From: Flavobacteriaceae bacterium CRH
Lineage (GTDB): Bacteria > Bacteroidota > Bacteroidia > Flavobacteriales > Flavobacteriaceae
Assembly (NCBI GenBank): GCA_001507425.1
Contig: LMAJ01000004.1
Span: 62,001 to 126,000 of the forward strand
Length of the DNA: 64,000 nt
Direction of reading: 5' to 3'
The notes beneath the pieces were generated by a model. The model saw nothing but the letters and a program-made list of their open reading frames with translations. It made no database searches and was not told the DNA's origin. Within the stretch, counting starts at the first letter, position 1, and each line of letters opens with the position of its first letter. The translations under genes were made by a program, and so were the position numbers. This document shows positions 53,073-61,066 of the stretch, in pieces.

Positions 53073-54116
53073 TTAGATTAAACTTTTTTCATTGTTGGCT
53101 TTGATGAAATCAGTTATTAAATAACCAATTAATTTTCCAATTAAATGATTGTTTGGTGATTGGTCTAAATCTGGTGCGCCTTCGCAAATATGCAAGTAAG
53201 CGGCATTTCTGTGTTCACCAAAAAAGGATACAAACTGACGTAACTGTTCAATCGAAAATCCGCTGATAGTCATAGCGCTGCTGGCAATATTAGGAATAGC
53301 ATCCAAATCGATTTCGATACCAAAAGAGTCTGTCTTTATAAATTCTAAAGCCAAAGCCATTTCCTTGTCAAAGTCTTTTTCTCTTCGAATATTAACACTG
53401 TCATATGTATTGTAGCGAACGCGGTCTTCTAGTTTTTTAATAATGTCAAGAACACTTTTTGAAGTATAGTTTTCATGTAAACCAAAAATGAAATACTTTT
53501 TCAGAAAACCTTCTTCATAAGCATAAGAAAATCCGTTTCCGCTATGACGGCCTTCAAGAATCCTAAAATCAGAATGCGCATCAAAATTAATGGCATTTAC
53601 CGGTTTTCCTTTGGCAAGAGCCGAACCTTTTATATTTCCGTAAGCATTATTATGGCCTCCGCCAATGATAATTGGTGTTTTTCCTGCTTTAATAATACTA
53701 AAAATAGTATGAGAAACTTCTTTATCTATTTTTTCAACTAACTGACTTAATTTAGATCGGTCATCTATATCGTTAAAATCAAGGTTTTCAACCTCACGCA
53801 TTTCTTCAGTAACATTGATATGACCCAAAACTATAATCTGGCTTCCTTTAGAAAAACGATTGTGTTGTATATTGGCAATGCTTTTTATGGCACTTTCCCA
53901 GGCAGATGCTGTTCCGGGCCTGCCATAATTAGCGCGCACGCCAATATCTTCCGGAATTCCCAGCAGCACATATTTAGCTTCGCTCTCTTTCAAAAATTCG
54001 ATTTTATCAACTCCTTTAGGAATGATAATCATTTTCTCTCCGAATTTTATTTCACCACTTCGGTGATTTGTGACTTTTGCTAAATCATTTATAGTAAAAG
54101 GTATTAATTTCTCCAT
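53073..54116 (-). CDS. hutG: Formimidoylglutamase/arginase-family hydrolase
   Basis: A 347-residue ureohydrolase with the metal motifs IIIGGGHNNAYG, AINFDAHSDFR and FGIEIDLDAIP. The GGGHN form (rather than GGDHS) and the imidazolonepropionase gene nearby favour formimidoylglutamase (HutG). It would cleave N-formimidoylglutamate to glutamate and formamide in histidine degradation, with Mn2+. An arginase role cannot be excluded. It is separated from hutI by a coiled-coil gene on the opposite strand, so it has its own transcription unit. Confidence 0.82.
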   Translation of the reverse strand: MEKLIPFTINDLAKVTNHRSGEIKFGEKMIIIPKGVDKIEFLKESEAKYVLLGIPEDIGVRANYGRPGTASAWESAIKSIANIQHNRFSKGSQIIVLGHINVTEEMREVENLDFNDIDDRSKLSQLVEKIDKEVSHTIFSIIKAGKTPIIIGGGHNNAYGNIKGSALAKGKPVNAINFDAHSDFRILEGRHSGNGFSYAYEEGFLKKYFIFGLHENYTSKSVLDIIKKLEDRVRYNTYDSVNIRREKDFDKEMALALEFIKTDSFGIEIDLDAIPNIASSAMTISGFSIEQLRQFVSFFGEHRNAAYLHICEGAPDLDQSPNNHLIGKLIGYLITDFIKANNEKSLI

Positions 54117-54183
54117 AAAAAAAAAATATTGTCCAAAAATAATATAATTACACTAAGTTACGTTATTACGATATATTAATTCT

Positions 54184-54191
54184 TAAATTTG
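54184..54191 (+). promoter_or_regulatory. Promoter -7 box for the coiled-coil protein gene
   Basis: TAAATTTG matches TAnnTTTG and lies 22 bp before the ATG at 54214. A -33 element is not clear. Confidence 0.4.
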
Positions 54192-54213
54192 TTTTTAAAG
54201 AAAATTATTAAAT

Positions 54214-55092
54214 ATGGAAAACCCAAAGAACAACAACTCAAGTCTAAAAGCGGTAATCGCAGTTTTAGCAGTCCTACTAATTGGAAGTTTAGTGTATATT
54301 TTTAAATTATCGTCTGATTCTGACGTAGTTAAAACAGAACTAACTTCGACTCTAACAGAAAAGGAATCTGTTATGAAAGATTTGCAAGAATTAAAAGCAA
54401 CTTATGATGCTGCAATTGCAGAAAACACTTCAATGTCTGATGAACTAATTCAGGAGAGAGACAAAGTAGTAGCTTTGATGGATGATTTAAATAAATCTAA
54501 AGGAGATGTATCTAAATACAGAAATCAAGTACAGGGAATGCAAACTAAAATGAAAACTCTAGTTGCTGAAAACGATGAATTGAAAAAACAAAATGGTGTT
54601 TTAACAGTTCAGAGAGATAGTACTATTGTGGTTTTAGGAGAATCTAAAAAATTCAACGAAGTATTAGTTGGTCAAAACGAAGAATTAGCTAAAACAGTTG
54701 AAAAAGGAGCTAAATTGTCTGTTTTGAATACAAAAACTGCAGCTTACAAATTGAAAAGCTCAGGAAAACAAGTTGAAACTGACAAAGCTAGTCGTGCAGA
54801 CATTTTAAAAGTAAGTTTTACAATTGCTGAAAACCAAATTGCTAAATCTGGTGACAAAACGTATTATGTACAAGTTATCGATGCTAAAAACAATGTTTTA
54901 GGAGATAAAAAATCTGAAACTTTTGGTGATAATACTTTAACTTACAGCTTTAAAACAACTGTACAATACGAAAACAAAACAGTAAATGTTTCTGAAGATT
55001 TACCAGGTAAAGATTTCGTAAAAGGAACTTACTTCATTAATGTTTTTGACAATGATGAGTTGGTTTCTAAAACTAGTTTTTCTTTAAGATAA
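54214..55092 (+). CDS. Membrane-anchored coiled-coil protein
   Basis: A single N-terminal membrane helix (LKAVIAVLAVLLIGSLVYIF) is followed by a coiled coil at about 35-155 with heptads (LTEKESVMKDLQELKATYDAAI...). The C-terminal part (about 165-292) is a beta-sandwich: ADILKVSFTIAENQIAKSGDKTYYVQVIDAKNNVLGDK, ending GTYFINVFDNDELVSKTSFSL. The protein is abundant in Lys and resembles proteins labelled chromosome segregation in Flavobacteria, though that name comes only from the coiled coil. The function is unknown. Confidence 0.8.
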   Translation: MENPKNNNSSLKAVIAVLAVLLIGSLVYIFKLSSDSDVVKTELTSTLTEKESVMKDLQELKATYDAAIAENTSMSDELIQERDKVVALMDDLNKSKGDVSKYRNQVQGMQTKMKTLVAENDELKKQNGVLTVQRDSTIVVLGESKKFNEVLVGQNEELAKTVEKGAKLSVLNTKTAAYKLKSSGKQVETDKASRADILKVSFTIAENQIAKSGDKTYYVQVIDAKNNVLGDKKSETFGDNTLTYSFKTTVQYENKTVNVSEDLPGKDFVKGTYFINVFDNDELVSKTSFSLR

Positions 55093-55115
55093 GAAGAGAC
55101 ATCAGGAAATACCAC

Positions 55116-55147
55116 AAAAAAGAGGAGCTTAAAACTCCTCTTTTTTT
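55116..55147. terminator. Bidirectional terminator
   Basis: AAAAGAGGAG and CTCCTCTTTT form a strong stem with the loop CTTAAAA, with A6 before and T7 after. It overlaps the hutI stop codon, so it serves the coiled-coil gene and possibly hutI. Confidence 0.88.
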
Positions 55148-56384
55148 ATGCTAAAATTTTACCTTCTATAAAAACACTTTCAATCAAATTACTTCCAAAA
55201 GCGTATGGAATCTGGTAATACGATGAAATAGGTTTTGTCAAAATTAGATTTGCTTTTTTCCCTTTTGTAATACTTCCGTGAGTTTCAGAAATCCCCATAG
55301 CATAGGCACCATTTATAGTGGCTGCATTTATAGCTTCTTCCGGTGTCATTTTCATTTTGATACAAGCCGTTGCAACAACAAAATTCATATTTCCGGATGG
55401 AGTAGAGCCAGGATTAAAATCTGTTGCCAAAGCAAGAGGCAAACCAGCTTTTATCATTTCGCGTGCAGGCGTATACGGAATACTTAAAAAATAAGAACAT
55501 GATGGTAAAGCTACAGGCATTGTTTCGCTATCTTTTAACGCTTCAATATCTTCCGGGTTCATAATTTCGAGATGATCGACAGAAAGGGCTTTAAATTTAA
55601 CTCCAGCCTGAATTCCTCCAATAGAATTGAATTGATTGACATGAATTTTTGGCTTTAAGCCGAATTGAATTCCGGCTTCCATAATTTTTTCTGTTTCTTC
55701 AACAGAAAAATAACCCGTTTCACAAAACACATCAATATAATCAGCAAGTTTATTTTGAGCAATTTCGGGTAGCATTTTAGTTATGATTTCATCAATATAA
55801 CCTGCTTTGTTGTCTTTGTAATGAAGAGGGAAAGCGTGAGCGCCCAAAAAAGTAGCTTTTATCGAAATAGGATAATTTTCTGCTAATTTTTTAATAACAC
55901 GAAGCATTTTCAATTCACCTTCAATAGTTAATCCATAACCGGATTTTATTTCGACAGCTCCGGTTCCTAAATGCATTACTTCTTCTAAACGAACTTTTGA
56001 TTGCTCATAAATTTCTTCTTCAGAAGTTTCATTGAGTTTTTTAGCCGAATTTAAAATTCCGCCGCCGCGATTTGCAATTTCCTCGTACGTAAATCCGTTT
56101 ATTCTGTCTACAAATTCCTGTTCGCGATTTCCTGCGTAAACAATATGTGTATGGCTGTCGCACCAGGATGGGAGAATAATTTGGCCCGTTGCATCAATAA
56201 TTTTATCTGCTTTGATTTGAGGAAGATTTTCCATCATTCCAAAATCCTCAATTAAATTATCCTTTAAAATTAAAAAAGCATTTTTAATAGTTGGAAGAAT
56301 TGCCATTTCAGCTCCGGAAACTTTAGAAACAGAAGTTTCACGAACCTGAAGCAGTTCTTTTATGTTTGTTATTAAAGTTGTCAT
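55146..56384 (-). CDS. hutI: Imidazolonepropionase
   Basis: An amidohydrolase of 412 residues. Metal motif 1 is CDSHTHIVYAGNR; GGGILNSAKKLNETSEEE, EIKSGYGLTIEGELKML, FLGAHAFP, KPKIHVNQFNSIGG and ALATDFNPGST follow in family order. It hydrolyses imidazolone-5-propionate to N-formimidoylglutamate, the substrate of the HutG-like enzyme encoded 2 kb away. hutH and hutU are not in the window. The glutaminyl cyclase gene lies 95 bp upstream, with an inverted repeat in the gap. Confidence 0.95.
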   Translation of the reverse strand: MTTLITNIKELLQVRETSVSKVSGAEMAILPTIKNAFLILKDNLIEDFGMMENLPQIKADKIIDATGQIILPSWCDSHTHIVYAGNREQEFVDRINGFTYEEIANRGGGILNSAKKLNETSEEEIYEQSKVRLEEVMHLGTGAVEIKSGYGLTIEGELKMLRVIKKLAENYPISIKATFLGAHAFPLHYKDNKAGYIDEIITKMLPEIAQNKLADYIDVFCETGYFSVEETEKIMEAGIQFGLKPKIHVNQFNSIGGIQAGVKFKALSVDHLEIMNPEDIEALKDSETMPVALPSCSYFLSIPYTPAREMIKAGLPLALATDFNPGSTPSGNMNFVVATACIKMKMTPEEAINAATINGAYAMGISETHGSITKGKKANLILTKPISSYYQIPYAFGSNLIESVFIEGKILA

Positions 56385-56401
56385 ATATTGATATTGTTAT
56401 A

Positions 56402-56461
56402 AAACACAAATTTCACAAATTATCACTAATCGACTCGTGAAATTTGTGAAATTCGGGTTGA
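56402..56461. repeat. Inverted-repeat element related to 51577-51681
   Basis: AAACACAAATTTCACAAATT (56402-56421) pairs with GTGAAATTTGTGAAATTCGGGTT (56437-56459), about 18 of 20 positions. The words AACAC.AATTTCAC and ATCACTAAT are shared with the element at 51.6 kb. It lies between the glutaminyl cyclase and hutI genes. Confidence 0.6.
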
Positions 56462-56479
56462 AATTATTCGTTTTTTAGT

Positions 56480-57532
56480 TTATTCTGAAACTGTGATTTC
56501 AAATATTTTGCTCCAGTTTTTACCAGTTACAAAAATGGTTTTTGTTTTAGGATTGTAAGCGATTCCGTTTAAAACATCATCGGTAGTAATGTCTTTCATT
56601 GATTTACGCAAACCTGACATGTCAAGGATTCCTTCAACTGCTCCTGAGGTTGGATTAACAACTGCTATTGCATCTTTCAACCAGACATTGGTATATATTT
56701 TTCCGTTAATCCATTCTAATTCATTGATTGCTTTAATTTTAGAAGTCCCGGAGTAAACATTAATGTAATCAACCATTTTTTGTGTTGATGGATCCATTTT
56801 CCAGATTTTTTCTGTTTTATCAGTTTGGTAAATGAATTTTCCGTCATTTGTCATTCCCCAACCTTCAATATCTTTTTCATAAGTAAAAGATTTTTCCAGT
56901 TTCAATGTATTTGCATCGTAGATAAACCCCGTTTTATTTTGCCAGGTTAATTGAAATAATTTACCATTAATAAAGGTAATTCCTTCGCCAAAATATTTTT
57001 TATCTAAATCAATTTGTTTGAAAACTTTTCCTGTTTTGTAATCGTATTTTCTTAAATAAGAAGTTCCCTCTTTTCCTGTGCTTTCGTACAAAGTGTCTTT
57101 ATAGAATTCCAGACCTTCTGTAAAAGAAGCTGTGTCGTGAGGATAAGTATTAACGATTTTATATTTTAATAATTTAGGTTCAACATCTGATATTAATTCA
57201 ATTCGTTTGGTTGCATCCGAAGAGTCCGATCCAAAATAAACGGTTGCTTTTAAATATTGGTAACCCAGTTTTTGATCTTTCAATTCAAATTTAAATTTTT
57301 CAGCACTTTTTGTACTTCCAACCTTTTTATCATTTACAAAGTAGGCAATGCTATCAATTTCTTTCGATTTTGGGTTTAAAACTCCAATTGATACCGCTTC
57401 TTTTTGTGAAAAATGTGCTGGAAAAGCCGAATCATCAATAGTAAATAAAGAATTTTCACCTTTTTTTGTATCTCCACATCCAATTAATGTGATTCCTAAT
57501 AAAATGATAGTTAGGAAGTTATATTTTTTCAT
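56480..57532 (-). CDS. Glutaminyl-peptide cyclotransferase (glutamine cyclotransferase) lipoprotein
   Basis: The ATG at 57532 gives a lipoprotein signal (MKKYNFLTIILLGITLIGC, Cys19). After an N-terminal Ig-like region (about 45-110) comes a five-bladed beta-propeller: YPHDTASFTEGLEFYKDTLYESTG, EGWGMTNDGKFIYQTD, NELEWINGKIYTNVW and DVLNGIAYNPKTKTIFVTGKNW. These are the motifs of the plant/bacterial-type glutamine cyclotransferase, which converts N-terminal Gln to pyroglutamate. Many Bacteroidetes exported proteins begin with such a Gln. The longer frame to 57676 overlaps the SRP RNA gene and is rejected. Confidence 0.88.
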   Translation of the reverse strand: MKKYNFLTIILLGITLIGCGDTKKGENSLFTIDDSAFPAHFSQKEAVSIGVLNPKSKEIDSIAYFVNDKKVGSTKSAEKFKFELKDQKLGYQYLKATVYFGSDSSDATKRIELISDVEPKLLKYKIVNTYPHDTASFTEGLEFYKDTLYESTGKEGTSYLRKYDYKTGKVFKQIDLDKKYFGEGITFINGKLFQLTWQNKTGFIYDANTLKLEKSFTYEKDIEGWGMTNDGKFIYQTDKTEKIWKMDPSTQKMVDYINVYSGTSKIKAINELEWINGKIYTNVWLKDAIAVVNPTSGAVEGILDMSGLRKSMKDITTDDVLNGIAYNPKTKTIFVTGKNWSKIFEITVSE

Positions 57533-57551
57533 AGTTAAAAATTTGAATAAG

Positions 57552-57583
57552 CCAATATACGACGATATTTTTATAGCAACAAA
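57552..57583 (-). promoter_or_regulatory. Candidate promoter for the glutaminyl cyclase gene
   Basis: On the minus strand TTTG (57583-57580), a 20-bp spacer and TATATTGG (57559-57552) fit the consensus with one mismatch. It is 20 bp upstream of the ATG at 57532. Confidence 0.4.
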
Positions 57584-57587
57584 GCTC

Positions 57588-57617
57588 TTGCAAAAATATA
57601 AAAAGATTGTATATTTG
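57588..57617 (+). promoter_or_regulatory. Promoter of the SRP RNA gene
   Basis: TTG (57588-57590), a 19-bp spacer and an exact TATATTTG (57610-57617). The first base of the SRP RNA stem lies 5 bp after the -7 box, an almost ideal Bacteroidetes promoter geometry. Confidence 0.75.
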
Positions 57618-57621
57618 CACC

Positions 57622-57714
57622 GGCAAGTCCTACACGACCAGCTCCTGCAGACTCCCCCAGGATGGGAACATAGCAAGGGTACGTGGTTGAGCGGTGCGAT
57701 GTAGGTCGCTTGCC
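57622..57714 (+). ncRNA. ffs: Small signal recognition particle RNA (4.5S-type)
   Basis: The end sequences GGCAAGTCCTACA and TGTAGGTCGCTTGCC pair in a long stem. The domain IV core is plainly visible: CCCAGGATGGGAACATAGCAAGGGTA, with the conserved internal loops that bind Ffh. The size, about 93 nt, fits the short bacterial SRP RNA without an Alu domain. ATTTTTTTT follows the closing stem and would terminate transcription. It works with Ffh and FtsY to target membrane proteins. Confidence 0.95.
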
Positions 57715-58045
57715 ATTTTTTTTATTTTAGAATTTATACAAAATTAGTCTTCCTTATGGAGGATTTTTTATTTTTGGACCTTTTTGAAAATTAAAATTCA
57801 GAGATTGATTGTTCTGTAAACTAAAATTTCTACATTTTTTTAAGCTTTAAAATTCTTGTATGTTTCAATTATAGCCCGAGGTTTTAAACATGGGAAGCGG
57901 ATGATAATGTATTATAATAAATTTATTGTAATAATGAATCGCGATAATGCATTGTGCTCCAACGGTTGAAACCGTTGGCTATGTTTTTAATAAGAAAGCT
58001 CACTAATAGATTTAATACTAAAACGTAGTATAATATACTTTTAAA
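57715..58045. other. Intergenic region holding a REP-like palindromic element
   Basis: No gene is seen here. At 57959-57978 CCAACGGTT-GA-AACCGTTGG is a perfect hairpin, followed by CTATG and a T-run. Upstream at 57872-57900, TAGCCCGAGGTTTTAAACATGGGAAGCGG resembles the other half of a dispersed element. I recall such CCAACGGTTGAAACCGTTGG hairpins in other Bacteroidetes intergenic regions. Confidence 0.55.
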
Positions 58046-58420
58046 ATGCAGGAAAAATTTTCAAAATTAGCTATACTTTTTTTGTTTATGGGAATAGTTT
58101 ACTTTTTTGTCTGGAGCTCGAATTACAAAAAAGAAATTAAAGAACATCCGGGACAAACTATTTGTAAATTCACCTTATGTAAGCCAGGAAAATCTGGTAC
58201 TGCATACGTGAAATATTATCTCGATAACAAATTATATAGAAAAAATGTAGGAGGTTGTCCTGATAGCTCTGGAAGCAAATTACATAAATATTTTGTACTA
58301 AAATATTCTACTATCGATCCCGATAAAATTCTTGTAGATTTTTCAAAAGAAGTTAAAGATTCTGTGCTGATAAAAGAATTGGAATCAAAACTTGAATTTA
58401 AATATTGGCTCGACCATTAA
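58046..58420 (+). CDS. Hypothetical 124-residue membrane-anchored protein
   Basis: One N-terminal membrane helix (LAILFLFMGIVYFFVW) is followed by about 100 residues with cysteines in ICKFTLCKP and GGCPDSSGSK. The pattern KYYLDNKLYRKNVGGCPDSSG suggests a small beta-rich domain. No family was recognised. Codon use resembles the neighbours. It is preceded by a hairpin element and followed by an SDR gene with its own promoter. Confidence 0.6.
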   Translation: MQEKFSKLAILFLFMGIVYFFVWSSNYKKEIKEHPGQTICKFTLCKPGKSGTAYVKYYLDNKLYRKNVGGCPDSSGSKLHKYFVLKYSTIDPDKILVDFSKEVKDSVLIKELESKLEFKYWLDH

Positions 58421-58460
58421 TAGCCATATGCTGGCGGATAAAAAACAAGCTTTGTTTTAG

Positions 58461-58468
58461 TATATTTG
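58461..58468 (+). promoter_or_regulatory. Promoter -7 box for the SDR gene
   Basis: TATATTTG matches TAnnTTTG exactly and lies 43 bp before the ATG at 58512. No -33 TTTG at the preferred distance was seen; TTTG at 58451-58454 is too close. Confidence 0.4.
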
Positions 58469-58511
58469 ACAGTAATTATAACTTATAACTCAAAACTCAT
58501 AACTTTTCAAA

Positions 58512-59315
58512 ATGAATAAAGTCGTTTTAATTACCGGAGGATCTTCAGGGATCGGAAAATCTATTGGCGAATTTTTGCATCAAAAAGGTTTCGTTGTTTA
58601 CGGAACAAGCAGAAATCCTGAAAAAGTTTTAAATTCTATTTTTCCACTTGTAGCTTTAGATGTTCGAAATGCCGAATCGATTCACACGGCTGTAGCAAAA
58701 ATTATTGCAGCTTCGGGAAGATTAGATGTTGTAATTAATAATGCAGGCGTTGGAATTACAGGACCTTTGGAGGAAATTCCGATGGAAGAAATTAAAAACA
58801 ACTTTGAAACCAATCTTTTTGGACCCATTGAGGTTATTAAAGCCGTTTTGCCACAAATGCGTGAGCAAAAATCAGGTTTAATTATCAATATTACTTCGAT
58901 TGCCGGTTATATGGGATTGCCGTACAGAAGCGTTTATTCAGCCTCAAAAGGAGCTTTAGAGTTAATTACTGAAGCTTTGAGAATGGAAGTAAAATCATTT
59001 GGAATTGATATCACGAATGTTGCTCCGGGCGATTTTGCAACTAATATTGCATCTGGGCGTTATCATGCGCCGGTTCTTTCGGGATCTGCTTACGAAAAGG
59101 TTTATGGAGGTGTGTTAGCAACAATGAATGAACATGTTGATGCAGGTAGTAATCCGAATGAAATGGCGGAAGCAGTTTATAAAATCATGCAGCAAAAAAG
59201 TCCAAAAGTGCATTACAAAGTTGGGGTTTTTATGCAGAAGTTTTCGATTGTTTTAAAGCGTGCGCTTCCGGATAAAGTGTATGAGAAAATGTTAATGAAT
59301 CATTATAAATTATAG
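58512..59315 (+). CDS. Short-chain dehydrogenase/reductase
   Basis: A classical SDR of 267 residues: TGGSSGIGKSIGEFL, VINNAGVGITG, NITSIAGYMGLPYRSVYSASKGALE with the catalytic Ser, Tyr and Lys. VAPGDFATNI and a C-terminal region resembling 17-beta-hydroxysteroid or retinol-type SDRs follow. The coenzyme is NAD(P)H; the substrate is unknown. A 66-residue membrane protein gene starts 4 bp after its stop, so the two are co-transcribed. Confidence 0.9.
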   Translation: MNKVVLITGGSSGIGKSIGEFLHQKGFVVYGTSRNPEKVLNSIFPLVALDVRNAESIHTAVAKIIAASGRLDVVINNAGVGITGPLEEIPMEEIKNNFETNLFGPIEVIKAVLPQMREQKSGLIINITSIAGYMGLPYRSVYSASKGALELITEALRMEVKSFGIDITNVAPGDFATNIASGRYHAPVLSGSAYEKVYGGVLATMNEHVDAGSNPNEMAEAVYKIMQQKSPKVHYKVGVFMQKFSIVLKRALPDKVYEKMLMNHYKL

Positions 59316-59319
59316 TCTT

Positions 59320-59520
59320 ATGGAACAAATCGTAGCTTTATGGCCCAGCCTTTTTGGTATTTTAATTTTAGGTATTATTTGGTTGGTTGTTCGAAAAATA
59401 CTGAATTCAGTGAGTAACAAGATAAATAATGCTGAGCTTTATAAAGAAGATATTTTGAATGTTCTTGAAGAAATTAGAAATGAATTGAAAGAATTGAACA
59501 GAAACAATTCAATTAAATAG
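59320..59520 (+). CDS. Small membrane protein, 66 residues
   Basis: Residues about 6-28 (ALWPSLFGILILGIIWLVVRKIL) form one membrane helix, followed by a charged amphipathic tail (ELYKEDILNVLEEIRNELKELNRNN) likely to form a coiled coil. It starts 4 bp after the SDR gene. No family is recognised, but the tight coupling supports a real gene. Confidence 0.65.
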   Translation: MEQIVALWPSLFGILILGIIWLVVRKILNSVSNKINNAELYKEDILNVLEEIRNELKELNRNNSIK

Positions 59521-59555
59521 TTTTTGCATAAAATTGAGAGAGCAATTTTTGAAAC

Positions 59556-60872
59556 TTATTCCGTTGGAATAAAAATATCAAATTTTGCTCCTTCATTCAA
59601 AACTCCTTCTGCTTTGATAAAGCCTTTGTGGTTTTCTACAATTCGTTTTACAATAGTAAGCCCAATTCCTGTACTTTTTGTTGGTTTTGTATGTAAAGCC
59701 TGAAAGAGTCCAAATATTTTTTCATTATGAGATGGATCAAATCCAATTCCATTATCAGCAACTGTTATTTTGCAATATTTAGTATTTGGCAAAAACAATA
59801 AATGATCCAATTCTGCACTATTTATTATTTTTGAAGTTATCGTGATAATTAATTTTTTATCAGGAATAGAAAATTTTAAAGAATTACTAATTAGGTTATA
59901 TAGCAATTGTCTGAACTGAAATTCGATAACATGCAGAGTACCTAAATTCTCTATTTTAAATTCTACATTTTTATTTTCTACTTCTATTGTGAGATCTTCA
60001 ATAACATCATTTGCAATAGAAGTAAGATCTTTAAGCTCAAACTTTCGTTCGTCAAATTTGGTTTTTGAATACAGAAGAAGATCATTTATTAAATTTTGCA
60101 TTCGATTTGCAGAAGTCCTGATTTTATCAAATGCCATTATGCCTTTTTCTGATAGATTTTTTGCTTCGTCTCGTTCAATAATATCTGTAAAAAGTTGAAT
60201 TTTTCTTAAAGGTTCCTGAAGATCATGACTTGAAATGTAGTTGAAGGCTTCAAGTTCGTTATTCATTTTTTCAAGAGAAATATTTTTTTCTATAAGTTTT
60301 TTCTCAATATTTAATTTAATTTTTTCAATTTCCAGCTTTTCAATTTCTGTTTTAGCAAGAAGATTACTTTTTTGTTCTAAGGATATTTTGCTTTCTACTA
60401 CTTTTTCGATAGCATTTATATGAAAAGAAATTAACTCGGCAAACAAACTAAACATTTCACGAACTTTGAATGTTTTTAAGTTATTAGGTTTTGGGTCTAT
60501 AGCACATAAAGTTCCAAAGAAACTTCCATCCAAACGCATGATAGGCATAGAAATATAGCTTTGAAAGTGATACATTGCCGGAGTATGATGATTTCGAAAC
60601 TCATCGTCTTCATTGACATTATCGATTATTACAGGTCTGTAATTTTTACGGATATCATCGCAGATTGTTGTTTTTACCTGTAATTCATCGGTTGGCTTTA
60701 AGCCAAATTCGACATTATCCAGAACGCTACAAGTTATCCATCTGTCTTCAGTAACTCTGGCCACTGCAACAAAACCCATTCCTGTGGTTTGGGATATTAC
60801 ATCAAGTAATTTTGGAACAATTGATATATTTTGAATATTGATGACGTCTTGCTGAAAATTTTGTTCTAACAC
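59556..60872 (-). CDS. Cytoplasmic GAF-domain sensor histidine kinase
   Basis: A GAF domain (about 15-160: TTGMGFVAVARVTEDRW, FQSYISMPIMRLDGSFFGTLCAIDPKP) is joined by a Lys/Glu-rich coiled coil (165-210) to HisKA, with His216 in SSHDLQEPLRKIQLF. HATPase follows: RQLLYNLISNSLKFS, VADNGIGF, STGIGLTIVKRI. There are no membrane helices and no phytochrome Cys or DIP motif. The H-box and dimerisation helix closely resemble those of the phytochrome at 6-8 kb and serve as its intact template. No response regulator is adjacent, so this is an orphan kinase. Confidence 0.92.
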   Translation of the reverse strand: MLEQNFQQDVINIQNISIVPKLLDVISQTTGMGFVAVARVTEDRWITCSVLDNVEFGLKPTDELQVKTTICDDIRKNYRPVIIDNVNEDDEFRNHHTPAMYHFQSYISMPIMRLDGSFFGTLCAIDPKPNNLKTFKVREMFSLFAELISFHINAIEKVVESKISLEQKSNLLAKTEIEKLEIEKIKLNIEKKLIEKNISLEKMNNELEAFNYISSHDLQEPLRKIQLFTDIIERDEAKNLSEKGIMAFDKIRTSANRMQNLINDLLLYSKTKFDERKFELKDLTSIANDVIEDLTIEVENKNVEFKIENLGTLHVIEFQFRQLLYNLISNSLKFSIPDKKLIITITSKIINSAELDHLLFLPNTKYCKITVADNGIGFDPSHNEKIFGLFQALHTKPTKSTGIGLTIVKRIVENHKGFIKAEGVLNEGAKFDIFIPTE

Positions 60873-60986
60873 TTTGGGGAATATTTATTTTTTAAAAATA
60901 CAATTTTTTTAATAAAAGATTCGCTGAATTTAAAACTGAAATTGTAATTATTTTCGACATTTTAATTTTAAAAAAATTATAAGTTG

Positions 60987-60994
60987 TAATTTTG
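60987..60994 (+). promoter_or_regulatory. Promoter -7 box for the transaldolase-family gene
   Basis: TAATTTTG matches TAnnTTTG; a TTTA at 60961-60964 is 22 bp upstream and may act as -33 element. It lies about 72 bp before the ATG. Confidence 0.4.
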
Positions 60995-61066
60995 CACCAA
61001 AATTTGCGTGAAGCATTATTTTAAATAACTTTTGTTTTTAAATGAACACAATTAAATAGATATAAT

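Noticed and set aside
57533..57676. N-terminal extension of the glutaminyl cyclase frame.
   Set aside because: It would read the SRP RNA antisense and has no signal peptide; the ATG at 57532 gives a proper lipoprotein signal.
57348..57704. A + strand open frame covering the glutaminyl cyclase and the SRP RNA gene.
   Set aside because: It is antisense to a clear lipoprotein gene and runs through the SRP RNA; the composition is not protein-like.
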